Part shown: one piece after another, positions 46,314 through 59,945 of the stretch
How positions within the stretch are numbered: position 1 is the first letter of the stretch
How the letters are laid out: every line of letters begins with the position of its first letter
DNA from: Harmothoe impar
Taxonomy: Eukaryota; Annelida; Polychaeta; Phyllodocida; Polynoidae
Direction: 5' to 3'
Assembly: GCA_947462335.1 (NCBI GenBank)
Contig: OX381714.1
Location: forward strand, 33,566,025-33,630,024
DNA length: 64,000 nt
Program-made: the position numbers and the translations under genes
The notes under the pieces: generated by a model
Told to the model about the DNA's origin: nothing
Seen by the model: only the letters and a program-made list of their open reading frames with translations
Database searches by the model: none

Positions 46314-49300
46314 CCATACATCAGGACATCTGTGACACTAAGCATATTTGTCAACTGTATACATGTGCCCTGAGTAATACGTCATACATGTATATTCAGT
46401 ATATTTGAGTCATCCTACTTGGTATAAGGCAAGCATAGCAGTTTACTGGAAACATGTAATTTAAAGTAGTCTGTCTGGTTCCTACACTCGGCAGGCAAAA
46501 GGTACACACACATGCATTCCCAATTTCTCAAAGCATCACATTGTCACCCTTTTCCTAGTGAAATATCACATATCTTTACTGATGAAATGCCCATAATTAT
46601 ATGTGAAGGGCCCACGATTATGGGCATCAGCTACCAACACACCCGCAGCCAAGCACACGATTCCACAGGGGTTTGTTGCCATTTTAGCATTCCAGTATGC
46701 CCATTGTTAGTATGGAAGGTCCCAATGAAAATATGCTACTTCCTCATACCTTCGTCATGAAAGTCCCCAATTTATAGGGTGAAATATCCCTTTCTGCAGT
46801 GCTCCACGGACATTTTCCCCCCTTTTTTGAACGCAGGCCCTGAAAAACACCCCTTATTTGTAAGATCCACGGTTTACTGAGGGGGAAAGGGGGGGGGGTA
46901 CCCTCTCCTTATGTCAGGGAAATGCCAAGTTCAAGACAAATATACCCTAAACTACCTTATTTCCTTTTTGGAGGACGCAGGTGTGTTTCTCTTTTGCCTA
47001 CTTAGCGCAGGAACTCAAGGATTATACTATAGTGGTGGTATGTAGTATAGCCCTAGGTAACCATGGAAACAGTCTCATGGCAAAAAGATGCATAAACAAT
47101 CTCCAGACCTGTACTGGAGGAGTGACACATCAGATTGGAGAATTGGTGATATGTCCATCATCCTTTGCCTTTGAGCGGGGTAATCACTGCAATGAAGAAA
47201 AAAAACCAGCATACCAATGATAAGATCGTTAAGACCACATCCAGAGGTTTTGAATAATATGAGAAAACTACATTATGTCACTGCAGACATACTGTTTTGG
47301 ATAATTCTGTAATATATTTTTCATAAATATGTGGATGGCTTGGTGTTTTTAGCAAAAGTAGTAAGCCTACCCAAATATTGAATTGGTCAATGTGTGCTTT
47401 ACACACTTTGCACAAGGGGGCACTCATGTCTATGATAATCTGTGTGACTGTTGCTAGGGACAGAAGTGTATGTGTGAGGTGTGTGTAGGGATGGGGAGGG
47501 GGGGCAGGAGATACTGTGGGTACTTGGTTCAGTAGGCCCTACTCTGCTTGCAGGGATACTGTAACCTACCCTATTGATTGCCTCTTTTAATTGTTACCCC
47601 CCATACCTAAGTGTGGTGAGTGATCAGTGATTGGGTTGGGGAGGGAGGAACGGCTCAGGCTGACAGCTACCTGAACTAGTCTGGCTGATATTCCAGGCAG
47701 GCTAACCACTGCAGGAGGGGGGAGGCACTCTCTCACATTTGGTTCCCATGTGTGTACAGGATTTTAATACAAAGTGTCCATTCTGGGGCTCTATATAGGC
47801 GAGGGCCCACAAGGAGTTTCCTATGAAAAGGATCCTAGTTTGTTGAGCTATCTCTAGACTCTTGTATCAAAGGTACCAAATTTCAAACATACATGCAGTT
47901 ACTGTAGAAAAGAATAGGGAGTGTCCCCCCATTGGGTTGGTTGTCACCCAATGTGATGTCACATTGGGTATTTGTACTTGGGTCCCCTGTTCCTCTTCAA
48001 GGGCAGCATAAGCAGAGCTCTTTTGGGCCTGAGAGTATTCATAACTTATCCATACTTAACCAAATAATAAATAAATAAACAGACCCCAAAACACTGTGAT
48101 TATTATATAAGAAGTCAATTCATATGCATTGGTACACTTGTGTTATAGCAAAATAGACATGTCAAAACCTCCAGATGTGGTCTTCAAGAGCCAGTATATC
48201 TGTCTAATTGTATATTCAGGTATTTCTGCTGAGCAGTTCTTTGTAGACTTAAAAGACATTGTTCACTTAATATCATTTATATGATACTGTATATCGTTGG
48301 AATTTATCAAAAAAAGAGAGAAGAGAACAATGTGCATGTATAATTTTCATACTATTGATCCCGAGGATACTTAGACATGAGGCAACATTCTGTATACATT
48401 TAATGCAGTCTCACACTAAGGCACCTATTCTGATAAGTAATCAACACTTCCTTAAAGTGTATATTAACGATTTTATTCCAACTATGGTGTAGAGACTTAT
48501 GTGTACCTCTTATTATTCTTACTACAGAAAGAGATATTAGATCTGTCTCTATCCTACTCTGTCAATTAGGATGAACTTTTAGATCCGGGTTTCGAACATT
48601 ATTATAAAAAGAAAGGTATATTTTTTTTTTTTTGAGCAATATGGCTGAGGCTGGTTTAAAAGTAGTTAGCGTTCATGAATGTTCACTAATCGTATTCCAT
48701 GAATTATTGTACCATGGCCATAGATATATAGCTACTCCCTCTATCCAGCCTACTAACAAACAAAGTGATAAAACAGCCAATTTTCTCACAGACTGCAGCA
48801 CCAGCCACAGATATACTCCAGAACAATACAGGGAAAATGCCCGGCAGTCGTTACTTCACTATTCAGAAGTACTGATTTGGGAATTGATCGGGATGCAATG
48901 CCAATTGGCGTTAACATTTGACACTAACACAGAAAATACTATATGTTAGACGTTTGGAACCAAATGGACCATCTCCCCTCCCTCCCCAGGCAGAGGCGGA
49001 GGAAGCAAATCATCGTTGAAGGGTGGGGTAATGTGGGGTAGGGGCATTTCAATCAGATTTCAGCAGCAGCTTTATTGCATGATGGCGCATATATGTATAC
49101 ACCCTTATATTGGAATTGTATAGAAACGTAGTGTTTGAGCTCACTGTAGTTCTGATTAGGGGCCCAGCCTCCTCTGTCCCCACTCCTCCCAATGTGGGAG
49201 AGGTAAGGTTTGGGTATGTGTATTATATAATATCATATGTACATGTAATACGGTCTTGACAAAAAAATAAATATTGGGGGGAGGGACACAAACATATTCG

Positions 49301-49432
49301 CCCCCCGCCTCTAGTCTGTGATTGGGGATCCCATGCCCCCCTCCCCCTCCCCCTGTCCACTTGCCTAAGCCACTGCTAGGCTCGTCCCAAAGTGAACCTG
49401 TAACACCCATTCATATTTTTGTTGCCTGACGT
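46314..49432. other. Long intergenic stretch without a recognised feature
   Basis: No exon, RNA gene or clear repeat. G runs occur near 46885 and 47500. A 318-base open frame at 48632-48949 has no domain. Confidence 0.4.
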
Positions 49433-49440
49433 ATATACGT

Positions 49441-50180
49441 ACACTGCAAAAAAGGTGTTTAGATCCTAAACACAATCCTAAACACATTCCTGCCCCGTAT
49501 TTGTCCACACAATATGTTCCTAAACATGTTTAGACCAATAATATGTTTAGCTCAGTGCTTAGAAATCTATGTGTTTAAATCAATGTGTTTAAGAAAATGA
49601 GGTGTTTAGAATTCAAGAATTTAGCATATTATTGTGTTTATCTGTCAAGTGTTTAAGGATAAAAGTGGTGTGTCTAGAGATGTAGATTACTATTATGTTT
49701 AGATATTTATATCTAAATAAATTATTTTATTTTCATGTAGTGTCTTGCAGAGACTTCTAGCAGGCCTGTACTTTAACACAGACACAACCTTGAGTCAATA
49801 CAACAGACCTTCAGAGAAGATAATGCTTTATCCATTCTTAGAGTTCTTAAAAGAGGTGTCTCTGTAGCAGATGTATCTTTATTGCATCATAATCATAGTG
49901 ATGTAGCATTCAACCCTTGAATCCTGCAAAGCATATTATTATCCTTTTGTATCCCATGTAATTGAAGTTAATTAACTCAGATTTAAGCAATTTAGATTCA
50001 CAATAACATTCGAGTGATTGTAGTAACTACAGTCAACCACAGAGCTGCCATTTGGTATGTGTTTGATATACTATGATCTAAACACTACATGTTTACATCC
50101 TAAACACCAATTTTTCATACTGTCGTAAAGATGTTTAGACCTAAGCAAGTTTAAAACCTAAGCACCTTTTTTTGCAGTGT
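49441..50180. mobile_element. hAT-like non-autonomous element with 8-bp target duplication
   Basis: The ends are ACACTGCAAAAAAGGTG and CACCTTTTTTTGCAGTGT; beyond them GTTTAGATCCTAAACAC and GTTTAAAACCTAAGCACC pair. ATATACGT (49433-49440) and ATATACCT (50181-50188) are an 8-bp duplication with one mismatch. GTTTAGA/TCTAAAC words recur inside. No transposase frame is present in the 740 bases. Confidence 0.75.
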
Positions 50181-50188
50181 ATATACCT

Positions 50189-50787
50189 GCATATAGAGAG
50201 TAAAAGATTGATAGATTGGCGTGTTATCTGATGGATAACCCAGGTGTTGTCTATAGATGACCCTCCGTGTGTGGGGTGGGCAGGGACGGTACAGGGACTA
50301 TCAATGTAGCCTGTCCTGATGATAGATTACACCAATTTCCTATCTACATCTTATTTTTTTACTTCTTTTTAAAGATTTAGCTAGTTGGAGTTGGTCGTGA
50401 CTTATTTCAGAATGGCAAACCATTGAATTGGATTGAAACTTCTTTTATTTACACTGAAAAGCAGCGAGGTCAATGGCCTCTAATTCACCTCTATCCAATC
50501 TATCTCACAAATGTAAGAATTGCAAGATGTTACAGTCAATGCTTTTTCTTACCTCAATTTTAGTCATTAAGTGTACAATTTACACGTCTGAGAGTATAAT
50601 ATATACATATCTAAAGAGGGCTCAAATTATTTTGGTACAATTTAGGTCCCCCCCCCCCTTAGGGGGTCAAACTATTTTTGATAGCCACCCCCACCCCCAC
50701 ATCCACCCTCCTGGTTGTTCTACTCACTAATGACACTTGACCCCTCCCAATGTTCCCTACGTGCATGATACTGCATAACTGGATGTC
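50189..50787. other. Unassigned DNA
   Basis: CCCCCCCCCTTAGGGGGTCAAA (50647-50668) resembles words in the core of the element at 29232. Nothing else is recognised. Confidence 0.35.
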
Positions 50788-50993
50788 CTTCTTATCACCA
50801 CCTGAAACTGTTATTCTGAGGCCACCCGACGAATCTTTGTTTAGTTTATTTGGCTTCTAAAAACTGGTCTTTAATGCCACGATGGCCTCATTAGAGAGAG
50901 TCAAATAAACTAAACATACAGGATTAAGTTCTGCAGTTGACATGAGTGGGTGGTCTCAAAATGGCAGAACATGTATCAGGTGGTAATAAGAGG
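50788..50993. mobile_element. Fold-back MITE
   Basis: CTTCTTATCACCACCTGA and TCAGGTGGTAATAAGAGG are inverse ends. Further in, GAGGCCACCC pairs with GGGTGGTCTC and GTTTAGTTTATTTG with CAAATAAACTAAAC, so most of the 206 bases fold on themselves. Confidence 0.7.
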
Positions 50994-51633
50994 AATCCAT
51001 TTGATAATGTGAATATAAGGGGAAAGTTGGTATAGATATTTTGTATAGACGATTCAGAACTATTTGATGGATTGTTATTTCATGTTTATGATACAGCTGT
51101 TTAGGATTAGGTTTCCATGGCCAGGGAAGGAGTCTAAAACATCATGTTCTCAAAGGGAGGGGAAATATAACTTTATCTAAAAACTATGTATACAGGGGTG
51201 TTGAAACCAAGTGATCACACAATGTTAACATGTAAACATCAACATCATGGGATGAAATCACATGACTGCCTCTGACATCCGCTGACATTATGAATGTCAA
51301 CAGTAGCCCAGTGGTGGGAGTGGTTGGTACCATCTAATATATGTACAATGTCCATGGGTATGTGGCACTTGAAACATGATTACCAAACAACTGACGTTGA
51401 CCCGTTCTACATACACACCCCTCTCACATGTTGACAAGACCTTTTTTAAAAACCTCTGCTGGCTCCCAAAACTGCCTTTATACATACACACCCTGCTTTA
51501 CTACGTAGTATTTCTTGGTTTTCATCAATTTATGTTCCATTGTGCTTTTGTTGTTAGTTAATATCAAGTTCTGGTAGGATATTGTTTAAGTATGTACTTC
51601 TTGTTTTTCCTATTTCTCTTTTTATGATCCACT

Positions 51634-51758
51634 CTACACCCTCAGAAAAGTGAGAGTCATTGCCGCTAAAACTACCCTCACCTGAGAGTCAGGCAGTGTC
51701 TGACCCTCAGGTGAGGGTAGTTTTAGCGACAATGACTCTCACTTTTCTGTGTGTGTAG
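51634..51758. mobile_element. Near-perfect 125-bp hairpin
   Basis: The arms at 51643-51686 and 51706-51749 are 44 bp long with one mismatch; they start CAGAAAAGTGAGAGTCATTG and are joined by a 19-base centre that itself partly pairs. CTACAC at the outer ends extends the match. It looks like a recently inserted MITE; a transcript would be a Dicer- or Drosha-type hairpin. Confidence 0.8.
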
Positions 51759-54700
51759 TTTTACAAAATGGTCTTTCTTTAATTACAACCATGTGTTACG
51801 TCGTGTGTGTTACTGTGAGTGTGCTAACTATAGGCTCACGTGTATATGAAGTTACTATCGTGTGATTAGAAATGCAATTTCTGTTTTGTCTTTTTGGCAA
51901 AAACGCATAAAACTAGGCCATAGTTAGTCATGTATTTAGCTACTTTAACTTGATTCCAAATATCTTTGAGAAACTATGGGCCAACTATGTGGAATGTGTT
52001 TACATTGTCATATGTGTAGTTTCTCTTGAAACTTTTGATCATTTCCCCTGATATTTCCACAATAAGTCTTCAAATGCTAGTCAACAGCATGAGGATACAT
52101 CTTGACAGTGACTATATAATTGTGTTCCATGTCGTCTTTTGTATTTTGGCAAAATAAAACAGAGTCTCCCTATCCCTTGGAGTTTTACTCAGTTATTTCC
52201 ATAGTATCGTTTCCTTTTTTTTTAAATTTTGATTGAAAAAGATATCAAATAACCAGGGTATAGGGCAAGATATATGCCATTCTTATGCGTGCCTTTTGAT
52301 TCTATCACTCACATATGGGCTGATCTAGAAACACATAATATGTATACGTGTACTTTATGGGCTGGTATAAAATAATGCTCCTGCTGCTTTATTACACCAT
52401 TTTCCTCTCCTCTCCATTTACATCAAGACATGGATTAAGTAATAATGACATTTAATTCAACATCTATATACTATTCTCCACGTCTATTGTGTTCTTTTTA
52501 GATACGCTGAGTTACATGTACATACTTATATATAGTCAGTGAACTACATTATTGGTATTGGGTGAGTGATGCACCTTATATCCTGATGCTAATTGCCAAT
52601 ACATGTATGTCTATTTTTGTTCATCAGGACTTCATGATAAGCATTTATACATACACTAACTGGGACGTTTTATATTGTATGAATAAGATGTTCCCGGCGA
52701 CACAGGAAATGTAACCAGTAGGCCTAGGTTTATAATTCCAATTGGAATTTATTACAACTATGATTACAACTGGAATTTATTACAACTATAATTACAATTA
52801 GAATTGATTGCACATTATACTTAACTGAGGCAAATTGATGTATTCTCCTGGCAATCCATGCATTCTGTTAAGAGATACTGCAATATTACATGTTTGCCTC
52901 CAAGCTATAATGTATAGGGCTCTGTGGGCGGTGGACATAAGCCTCTCCCATATTGACAGTACACCGCCGGACGTCCCATTATGAAATCTGTATCTGCTGC
53001 AATTCTCTCTCCCTCTGCCTCAAACTACACTTTTAGAAATAGTCATCGTATACACTCAGCACATATCACCATACATCATGTCATCTCGTGCAGGTCAGCT
53101 ATTACCCCGTCATAGTCCCTCACTCTGTGTGGCATGACAGACTATAGGGGGACATTCAACATGTACTTTGGAGTCGACTTTTTGAGACGCGGCGGCAGTT
53201 GACCGTCCCCTTCAACCCTCTATTTCTACAAACTAAAGTAGCTCTCCTCAAAGTCTTGAGAGTAATCCATCCGGATAGCCCCTCTCTATACAGGGTCTCA
53301 ACATTAGGGTCCATTTCAGTCGGGAGATCCGTACGATTGCTGGTCTAAATCCTATAGTAAAAACTCAAAACACACCGTGTCCCGCTGAGGTCGTGGCCGC
53401 GTCCATAGCGCCCCTGCTCCTGTGTGCAGGCAGTGGTGGAGTGCAAGGGAATGCACTCTGCGCGCTCACCATACTAGGAGCCTATATTAGTTATAAATAC
53501 CACTTCTCAATATCTAAAACATCCATATAAACAAAGTCAGGTGGTTAGGCATGCACTGGGCGTGTCATATGTTAGTGTTAAGCATGTCAGAACTACATTA
53601 ATCATAGAAAAAGACGCCATGCACTGCACATGTACCTTTGGCACTCTGCTGGGCCATCTCTCCGCGCGAGTCACTATAGATACTATACCAAGATGGCGAC
53701 CACTGACGTGTTTTTCTGGTCCCACTCGGCTCCCACCCACACCCCACCACTGACACTGGTCGCTTTTTTTGATGGAGACCAAAGGAAATCCATAGAAAAC
53801 GACCAAAATGATTTAAAATGCTTAAGATTTGTAAATTGGTGTAAGTGTTCTGTTAGAATGGAGGGGTAACTGTCAGAATATGTATTGATTTATGGTTCTG
53901 GCATATATGTTTACCTCGCACCCCTTGGGACCCGTTAAGCCTATACCCAATTTTTTTCCCCGTTTTTTTTTTCAATGACTCCAATATTTTTCTACTTTGC
54001 TAGCCTCACGATGATATATGTCATAATGTCCTGGCTTCCCCCATGCAATTATATTCAATTGCATTCCTCAATTTAATTGTTGACATTTTGTTTTTATCAT
54101 GCTCGACTTTTGACGCACCACGGACCTGAGGGCTTATGCATCCTAGGTCAGGTTTATGAACATCTTGGCGACAAACACAAAATACACATATATAGACACT
54201 CATTGTTGGACTGTACATACGATATTGTTTTCACATTTATAATTCGCCTTTCCACCTTCACTCTCAAATATACCTTCAAAACTAAACCTATCGAAACGTC
54301 TGCCATATTTCAGAATTAAGGGATGGCGGAGTTGTTTTTCAGAGCCGATCGACTCATGCCTTCTTTTGTTGATTTTTCCCCCTTATGCGTTTGTCATTTC
54401 TGTGTCAAGCATTCGACACAGATTATTCCGTCAGGATTGGCATATGGACATTTCTTTTGATTTGTAGTGGATCTCTTGACGCTTGAAAAATAATAAATGT
54501 TTCTTTAACATCTCTATATTTTAGCGCATTTATAGGGCCTAAATCCGCTCATGTCAAATTGTCATAAATACTTTATATTGCAATAGACATTTATGACAAT
54601 ATTCAACAGGATTCAGTACAATATGAATATAGCAAAGCCATTCCCACATTTCTTTCCTAAAAAACATTTGGTTGGTCGCGGATATTATTTTTGATTTATG

Positions 54701-56124
54701 GTGCAACTTCCCACCCCATTCCAAATTACAGCCAACACAATTGAAGCTTTAAATAAGTTGACAATAGTTCGGCTATAGGGGTTTAGGCGTTGTCAAAGAG
54801 GTGTCAATGAACTGTCAGTGCCACAGGTCTTTAGGTCTGCTGACCGGGAGAGGTGTCATACCATTTCCCCTTCTAATTTCTATATGGAGTGGGCTATAAA
54901 TTACAAACTCAGAATGCAACTGTCAATACTATTTTCAACCTCACGAATCTCTTATCTTTCTGGACCTGTGATACATTGTATACACGTATATCATTATATA
55001 TGTTTACATGTATACATACGGAACAATATGTACGTTATTGTATTTTCTGTTCCTGTATTTTGGGATACTGGCCTCCCATGATGACCAAATATTTGGGATC
55101 CAGGTTGACATGACATGTATATAAGCATATGGTCGTGTAAATTGGAAGTCTTGGAATTATATACTGTGTCATATCTCCGTGTATTATGTGAATGTTATAC
55201 ATGGATAATAATGATATTTAATTATGCTTCCTGGTCGTGTATACAGATAAATATTGCTCATTATATGATGAAAAGGGGGACATTTGTCTTTGTATATACT
55301 TATGTTTGATCTGACCTTAGACCTTAGACGAGTCTTCAAAATATTATGATACATACTTGAAATAGTTTTCAAGTGTACACAAAGGCAAGGACAAATGAAT
55401 GTATTAATATCACTATATATGATACTATACATGTCCATTTGTACAACACAGAGATATACTCATAATCATTAGCAACCAACGAAAAAACTTCTTCTCTATA
55501 TTTTTAGATGTTTTATTTTTCAATATATTTCTATTCAAACTATATCGTTTTTTTTTAATGATAATTGTCACGACTAAACATGGTCGGCTTGAAACAATTG
55601 CAATTATCCTTTTTGGTTTCTCAAGTAGAAACATATTAAAGTGACATAGTCTATGTCCATCGGGATATGATAACCTACATATATAATTACAAAAGCACTG
55701 AGTTTGAGCCACTTGCGCCTCTTTTTGGCAATAAATGGCAATTTGATAATGATAAAATGACAGTTGCTGATGCACTCCTTGGATGTATAGCAGTAGTAAC
55801 AATACATAAAATACATGGTTAACCAAACTTCCCTGCTGAATAAGGGACTGAAAAATCATCAGTTAATATTTTAAATATGACTATATTTCAAAACTCTATG
55901 GTCTATTATGCAGGTATGTATTCAAAGATTGGATTATACAACAAAAAAGGAACAGTAATATCACGAAGTACCTCATGATATCTCACAGTTTCCCTATAAT
56001 GACATGGATGGAGATCGATAACAATTAGTTGCAATGCTTAATTTCTTAGAGCAATTTACTTCACTCGTCTTTATCAGGGAAGCCCAATCGTCATCAATGA
56101 TCTATCAGCGTGGATCTATTGGGG
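51759..56124. other. Long AT-rich intergenic stretch
   Basis: Small tandem palindromes of the type AATTCCAATTGGAATTTATTACAACTA repeat three times at 52734-52810. No exon is supported. Overlapping frames on the - strand at 55425-55859 have no domain. Confidence 0.4.
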
Positions 56125-56290
56125 CGCGTGTTTTAAGGACTGGGATGGGGATGACGCGACCAGGGCGCGGCGTGTGTAGCGGCGGCCGCCCGTCCCCGCC
56201 CGCACCCGGCCGCCGCCCTGCTGGCCGATGCCGTCCCTGCCGATGGGCGCGCGCGTTCGCGTCCGACGCGATCCGCCGTCGGCTCCATTT
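56125..56290. promoter_or_regulatory. Isolated CpG island
   Basis: About 165 bases, strongly GC-rich with many CpG (GGCGCGGCG, GCGGCCGCCC, GCGCGCGCG, CGTCCGACGCG), stand in AT-rich surroundings. This could be a promoter or first exon of an unseen gene, or a GC-rich insert. No TATA box or coding frame with homology is recognised. Confidence 0.4.
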
Positions 56291-57400
56291 TGATTTATTA
56301 AACTTCACAGGGGTTTTAACAGAGCCAAACAGGGGAGGTTCTTAGAGGGGGCGTCCACCTGTCTTTCGAGAAAATTAAAGTTTTTTAGGTGTAAGGTTTG
56401 GCCAATAGGTTGTTGGGGAAACATTTTTCAAATAACGCCCCCCCCCCTCTTTTTTAGAAATCTCCGCCACTGTCTCCAATATATAAAAGACACAAGTGTT
56501 AGAACAGGGTGATGGTTCAGGGATATCGCCAATATGAACATGATAATATATAAATGAATGCCCGGCATCTCTCCCGCTCATTAGATCTATACTTTGAAAA
56601 TGACAATCATAAATGGAGTGTGTCCTGGATTCCGTTATAGTCAATAAACTCAAATATCGGGAAGACTATTATATTGCAGAACTGCTTCTTAGAGCTTTCA
56701 TTTCTAATCAAGCATTGGGTCCATTAAAAGAAAGAAGTCTCAGATTAACGAAAAGATGAACCATAATCTATCTATGAAAATGTGACGGACGCGGCTGCGC
56801 GCTATTTTTGATCGGAATATCAACTTTCTATCAGCCTTTTATAGAGTTAATGCGTTTAAAGGCTCACACCACAGTAAATATATCACATATCTTGCTCTCT
56901 CTATATATCTCCGAGTTTATAAACCAGCAAGTTTTACTAAAGGAAAGGACGAAACATGACCACTATACCATTCACTATAATTTCATAGGATCCAACTCCA
57001 TTCAAAGGCTACCTAAATTGTCTCAATACCAGGATACACTTCCCAAAGCTATTTATGACAAAACTTGACCATTTGCAATGTAACGGGATTTCGATGAATG
57101 CAAAAATCATGCATTTTTTAGTGGCGCCTTTATAGAGAGGTCGCAGGGATGCACCCCCGACATTTTGTGGGGAATTGTTCATGTAAATTTTGACCCCAAA
57201 GTTGAAATATGTTTCCAATAGCGCGTATTGCCCTTTTCAAAATCCTGGCTCTTCCATTGGTTTTGATAATTGTACGGTACATTGTATGAGAGCTATATAT
57301 AGGGAATAGCGGATCTGGAAATTTCAGCTATTGATAAATCATAAAGTCAGAAATGCGGGATTTTAATAGATCAAGTCGATGTCAGAGCGTGTTCTCATTA
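56291..57400. other. Unassigned DNA
   Basis: Nothing recognisable apart from a C run at 56441-56450. Confidence 0.4.
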
Positions 57401-57822
57401 GGCCTGTGTCCACTAGCATATATGAGGCCGTTTGTCGTCCGTTAAAACGTGAATTTGAATACAAATACGAAATATATGTTTTGTGTCCCTGTGGACACAG
57501 CTGGACAACAAAATTCTCAAATACAAAAGTGGGAGAGCAATATGCAGGGGTCAAAAATGGACGTCAAAAGTGGGCATTTGAATATCTAACATGTTTGATT
57601 TTTAGTGCAGAAATTGGAATATATGCTCTTTATTCTATTGTAAAACCTTGTCCATGTTTGCCCTGGGCAGTCTGGGCAGCAATTTATAACGCCTAGTGGA
57701 CACAGCATACCTGCAGTTAAAGTAGAATATATCTACAAAATATATTCCCAGATATGTACATATTTCTGGACGTCAAAACGACCATATATTCCACTTTCTT
57801 TGGCGTATAGTGGACACAGGCC
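57401..57822. mobile_element. GGCCTGTGTCCACTA inverted-repeat element with internal copies
   Basis: The ends are GGCCTGTGTCCACTAGC and ATAGTGGACACAGGCC, flanked by TTA and TAA. The word GTGGACACAG or its inverse also occurs inside, at about 57482-57501 and 57693-57704, suggesting one copy nested in another. The GGCC end and TWA-like flank fit PIF/Harbinger. A 318-base open frame inside shows no transposase. Confidence 0.7.
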
Positions 57823-58974
57823 TAATATTGATGATAAACCCATCTTATACTTGTTGCCATTAGACCCGCCCGTGCTAATTTCATTACGATTTTCAGCAAC
57901 AACAAAAATGGGGGGAAACGTTATAGTTCGTCATTGATCTGGATTGCCCCTTTGTCAACTCCTATTTCATATCCAATATCACCGCCCCCCCCCCCGCCTA
58001 CACCCGATGGCAATATGTATTCAGTCTTCTACCAGTGCAGTCTTGAAGAAAATCTATGGAATTTAGAAGCAGCCTTATTGCGATCTATATGAGATTTAAC
58101 ATGGACATAATAATTGTGGACGTACACATCAAAATGCCGTTAGCCTATTCGAATTTCTGATACATATCATGACGTTATGTTGTCTTATCAGAGCTACTCT
58201 AGTAGCACTTTAAATAATTACTGTAAGAGCATATTTTAATGCATGCAATGGAGACATACATATTGCCGGTGGTGGGATATTTCGACCATATATACCGATC
58301 CCCAGCATTAGAATACAATAGCGTTGTATGTTCTCCACAGCTGTATATTATCCTGATACTTCTATAATGTGCTATTTCATATGGTTAACTATTTGGATAA
58401 GCATTGGTGTGAATTCTCTTATATTATTCCCACATAGAGGCATATTATGTACCCCGTGCAAGAACATCATGTATTTATTATGTTTCCTGCATGATCTTTG
58501 GTCTATTCCACATCGCGATAGATATGGATGGATTGGTCGATTGTTTGCTTCCATATTGGTCCATCTTTAAATTCCTTTGCCCGTATAGCAGTTCTAGCCA
58601 TCAGTGGCTTCCATCAGGATTTATTTCCAAGTCATCAGCAGTTCACATTGTCCCTCAAAATTTGCTCTGTTCCAAATAAGTGTACAATGATGTTTTGTTT
58701 GTCGAGCTTCGTTTGGAGCGATACTCCTTTTTCCAACTAAATATGTTCCTTGCAAAGTGTCCATCGTTTTCGTTTCTTTCATCATGTACCTGTTTGAAAG
58801 TACCTTAGAAACCTTTTTTTGTTTGTCGAAATATGTTCATGTAATGAAAGTGTCGAACGATGCTATTTCTAATTCAATAGGGAAATTTAATTTCTTCAAA
58901 ACAGAATTACAATGTATAGAAACACATATTTTGCCGTCGGATACCATTGGGAAAAATTGGGACAACTTTAAAAT
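57823..58974. other. Unassigned DNA, possibly a worn extension of the next repeat
   Basis: No exon is supported. Several short open frames at 58328-59026 have no domain. Confidence 0.4.
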
Positions 58975-59480
58975 TGATGCTATAAGCTTTCCAGTGATAT
59001 GTTACACTCGAAGATATCAATTCTAGCTTTTGAGGAATGGCTTCATGAATATGTGTGGGCATTGACCTATCAAAAAGCCCAATAAGCTCTAAGTTTGATA
59101 TTTTCCTAGATATCCCTTTCTAATTAGCATAATGATGATAATGAGAAATATATCACACATTTTCATTCTTTTATTTATAAAATTTGATCTAGGAATGGTA
59201 ATTTTATTTTGTTTCGACCATAGTCACCCCCATGAATCGTTCTGTCAAGGTGTATCTTATATTTTTCTATTTGGAATGAAAATCATGTTTCCATATAACA
59301 CATATCAACAAGGACACCCATTTAGGCCTTAAAACATTCTTTTCACATTCCAAATATAGAAGCTTTTCACCAGAAATGGAATGTTTTGTGTTTTCCCATT
59401 TTTTTCTACAGAAAAAAGTACCCTAGAGCAATTTTTACCCATTTTTTTTCATTTAACCCCTTCCACGCGGTAATTAACCA

Positions 59481-59600
59481 ATAATATATGAATATCGCCG
59501 AACGCGGGGTGTGTATTCTTGAATAACGACCGAGGTGCGTAGCACCGAGGTCGTTATTCATGAATACACACCCCAAGGTCGGTGATATTCATATATTATT
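59481..59600. repeat. 120-bp long palindrome
   Basis: AATAATATATGAATATC at the left and GATATTCATATATTATT at the right are exact inverses; inside, GGGGTGTGTATTC/GAATACACACCCC and GAATAACGACC/GGTCGTTATTC also pair, with GGTGCGTAGCACC at the centre. Confidence 0.85.
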
Positions 59601-59879
59601 AGGTTTATTATACGATATTTCCATTCAAATGTCTTTAATTACCTTATATGAGTCCTAATTTGGCCATTTTGAAGGATTATTGACTGAATATCACTCGTAC
59701 ACCAGTAGCGCCATGTTGTTTTGATATCCCACCAACCCTGCTCGCTGATTGGTGGAGCCTGGTGACGTCATGCCCTCAATCTCCAACACTGAGTCCAACA
59801 TAGAATTTGTGAGGGGGCCAGCTTGGGGCTATGTTATATACTAACCAGCGTTTCCCTCCACATTCACCACAGCCGGATA

Positions 59880-59945
59880 GGCATGGGCGCTAGCGACTTC
59901 GCCTCGCACACCAGGGGTACCCGGATCGAGCCTGGGTGGAAACGA
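59880..59945 (+). repeat. tRNA-like segment
   Basis: GGGCGCTAGCGACTTCGCCTC followed by CCGGATCGAGCCTGGG resembles the D arm and the T arm/B box of a tRNA-derived SINE. The pairing is incomplete. Confidence 0.3.

Noticed and set aside
55425..55859. 144-codon open frame on the - strand
   Set aside because: Low-complexity hydrophobic and lysine-rich peptide in AT-rich DNA, with no recognised family, promoter or splice support.
57379..57696. 105-codon frame with cysteines (VLCPCGHSW)
   Set aside because: It lies in and depends on the ends of an inverted-repeat element; the Cys/His pattern is too short to be a zinc finger.
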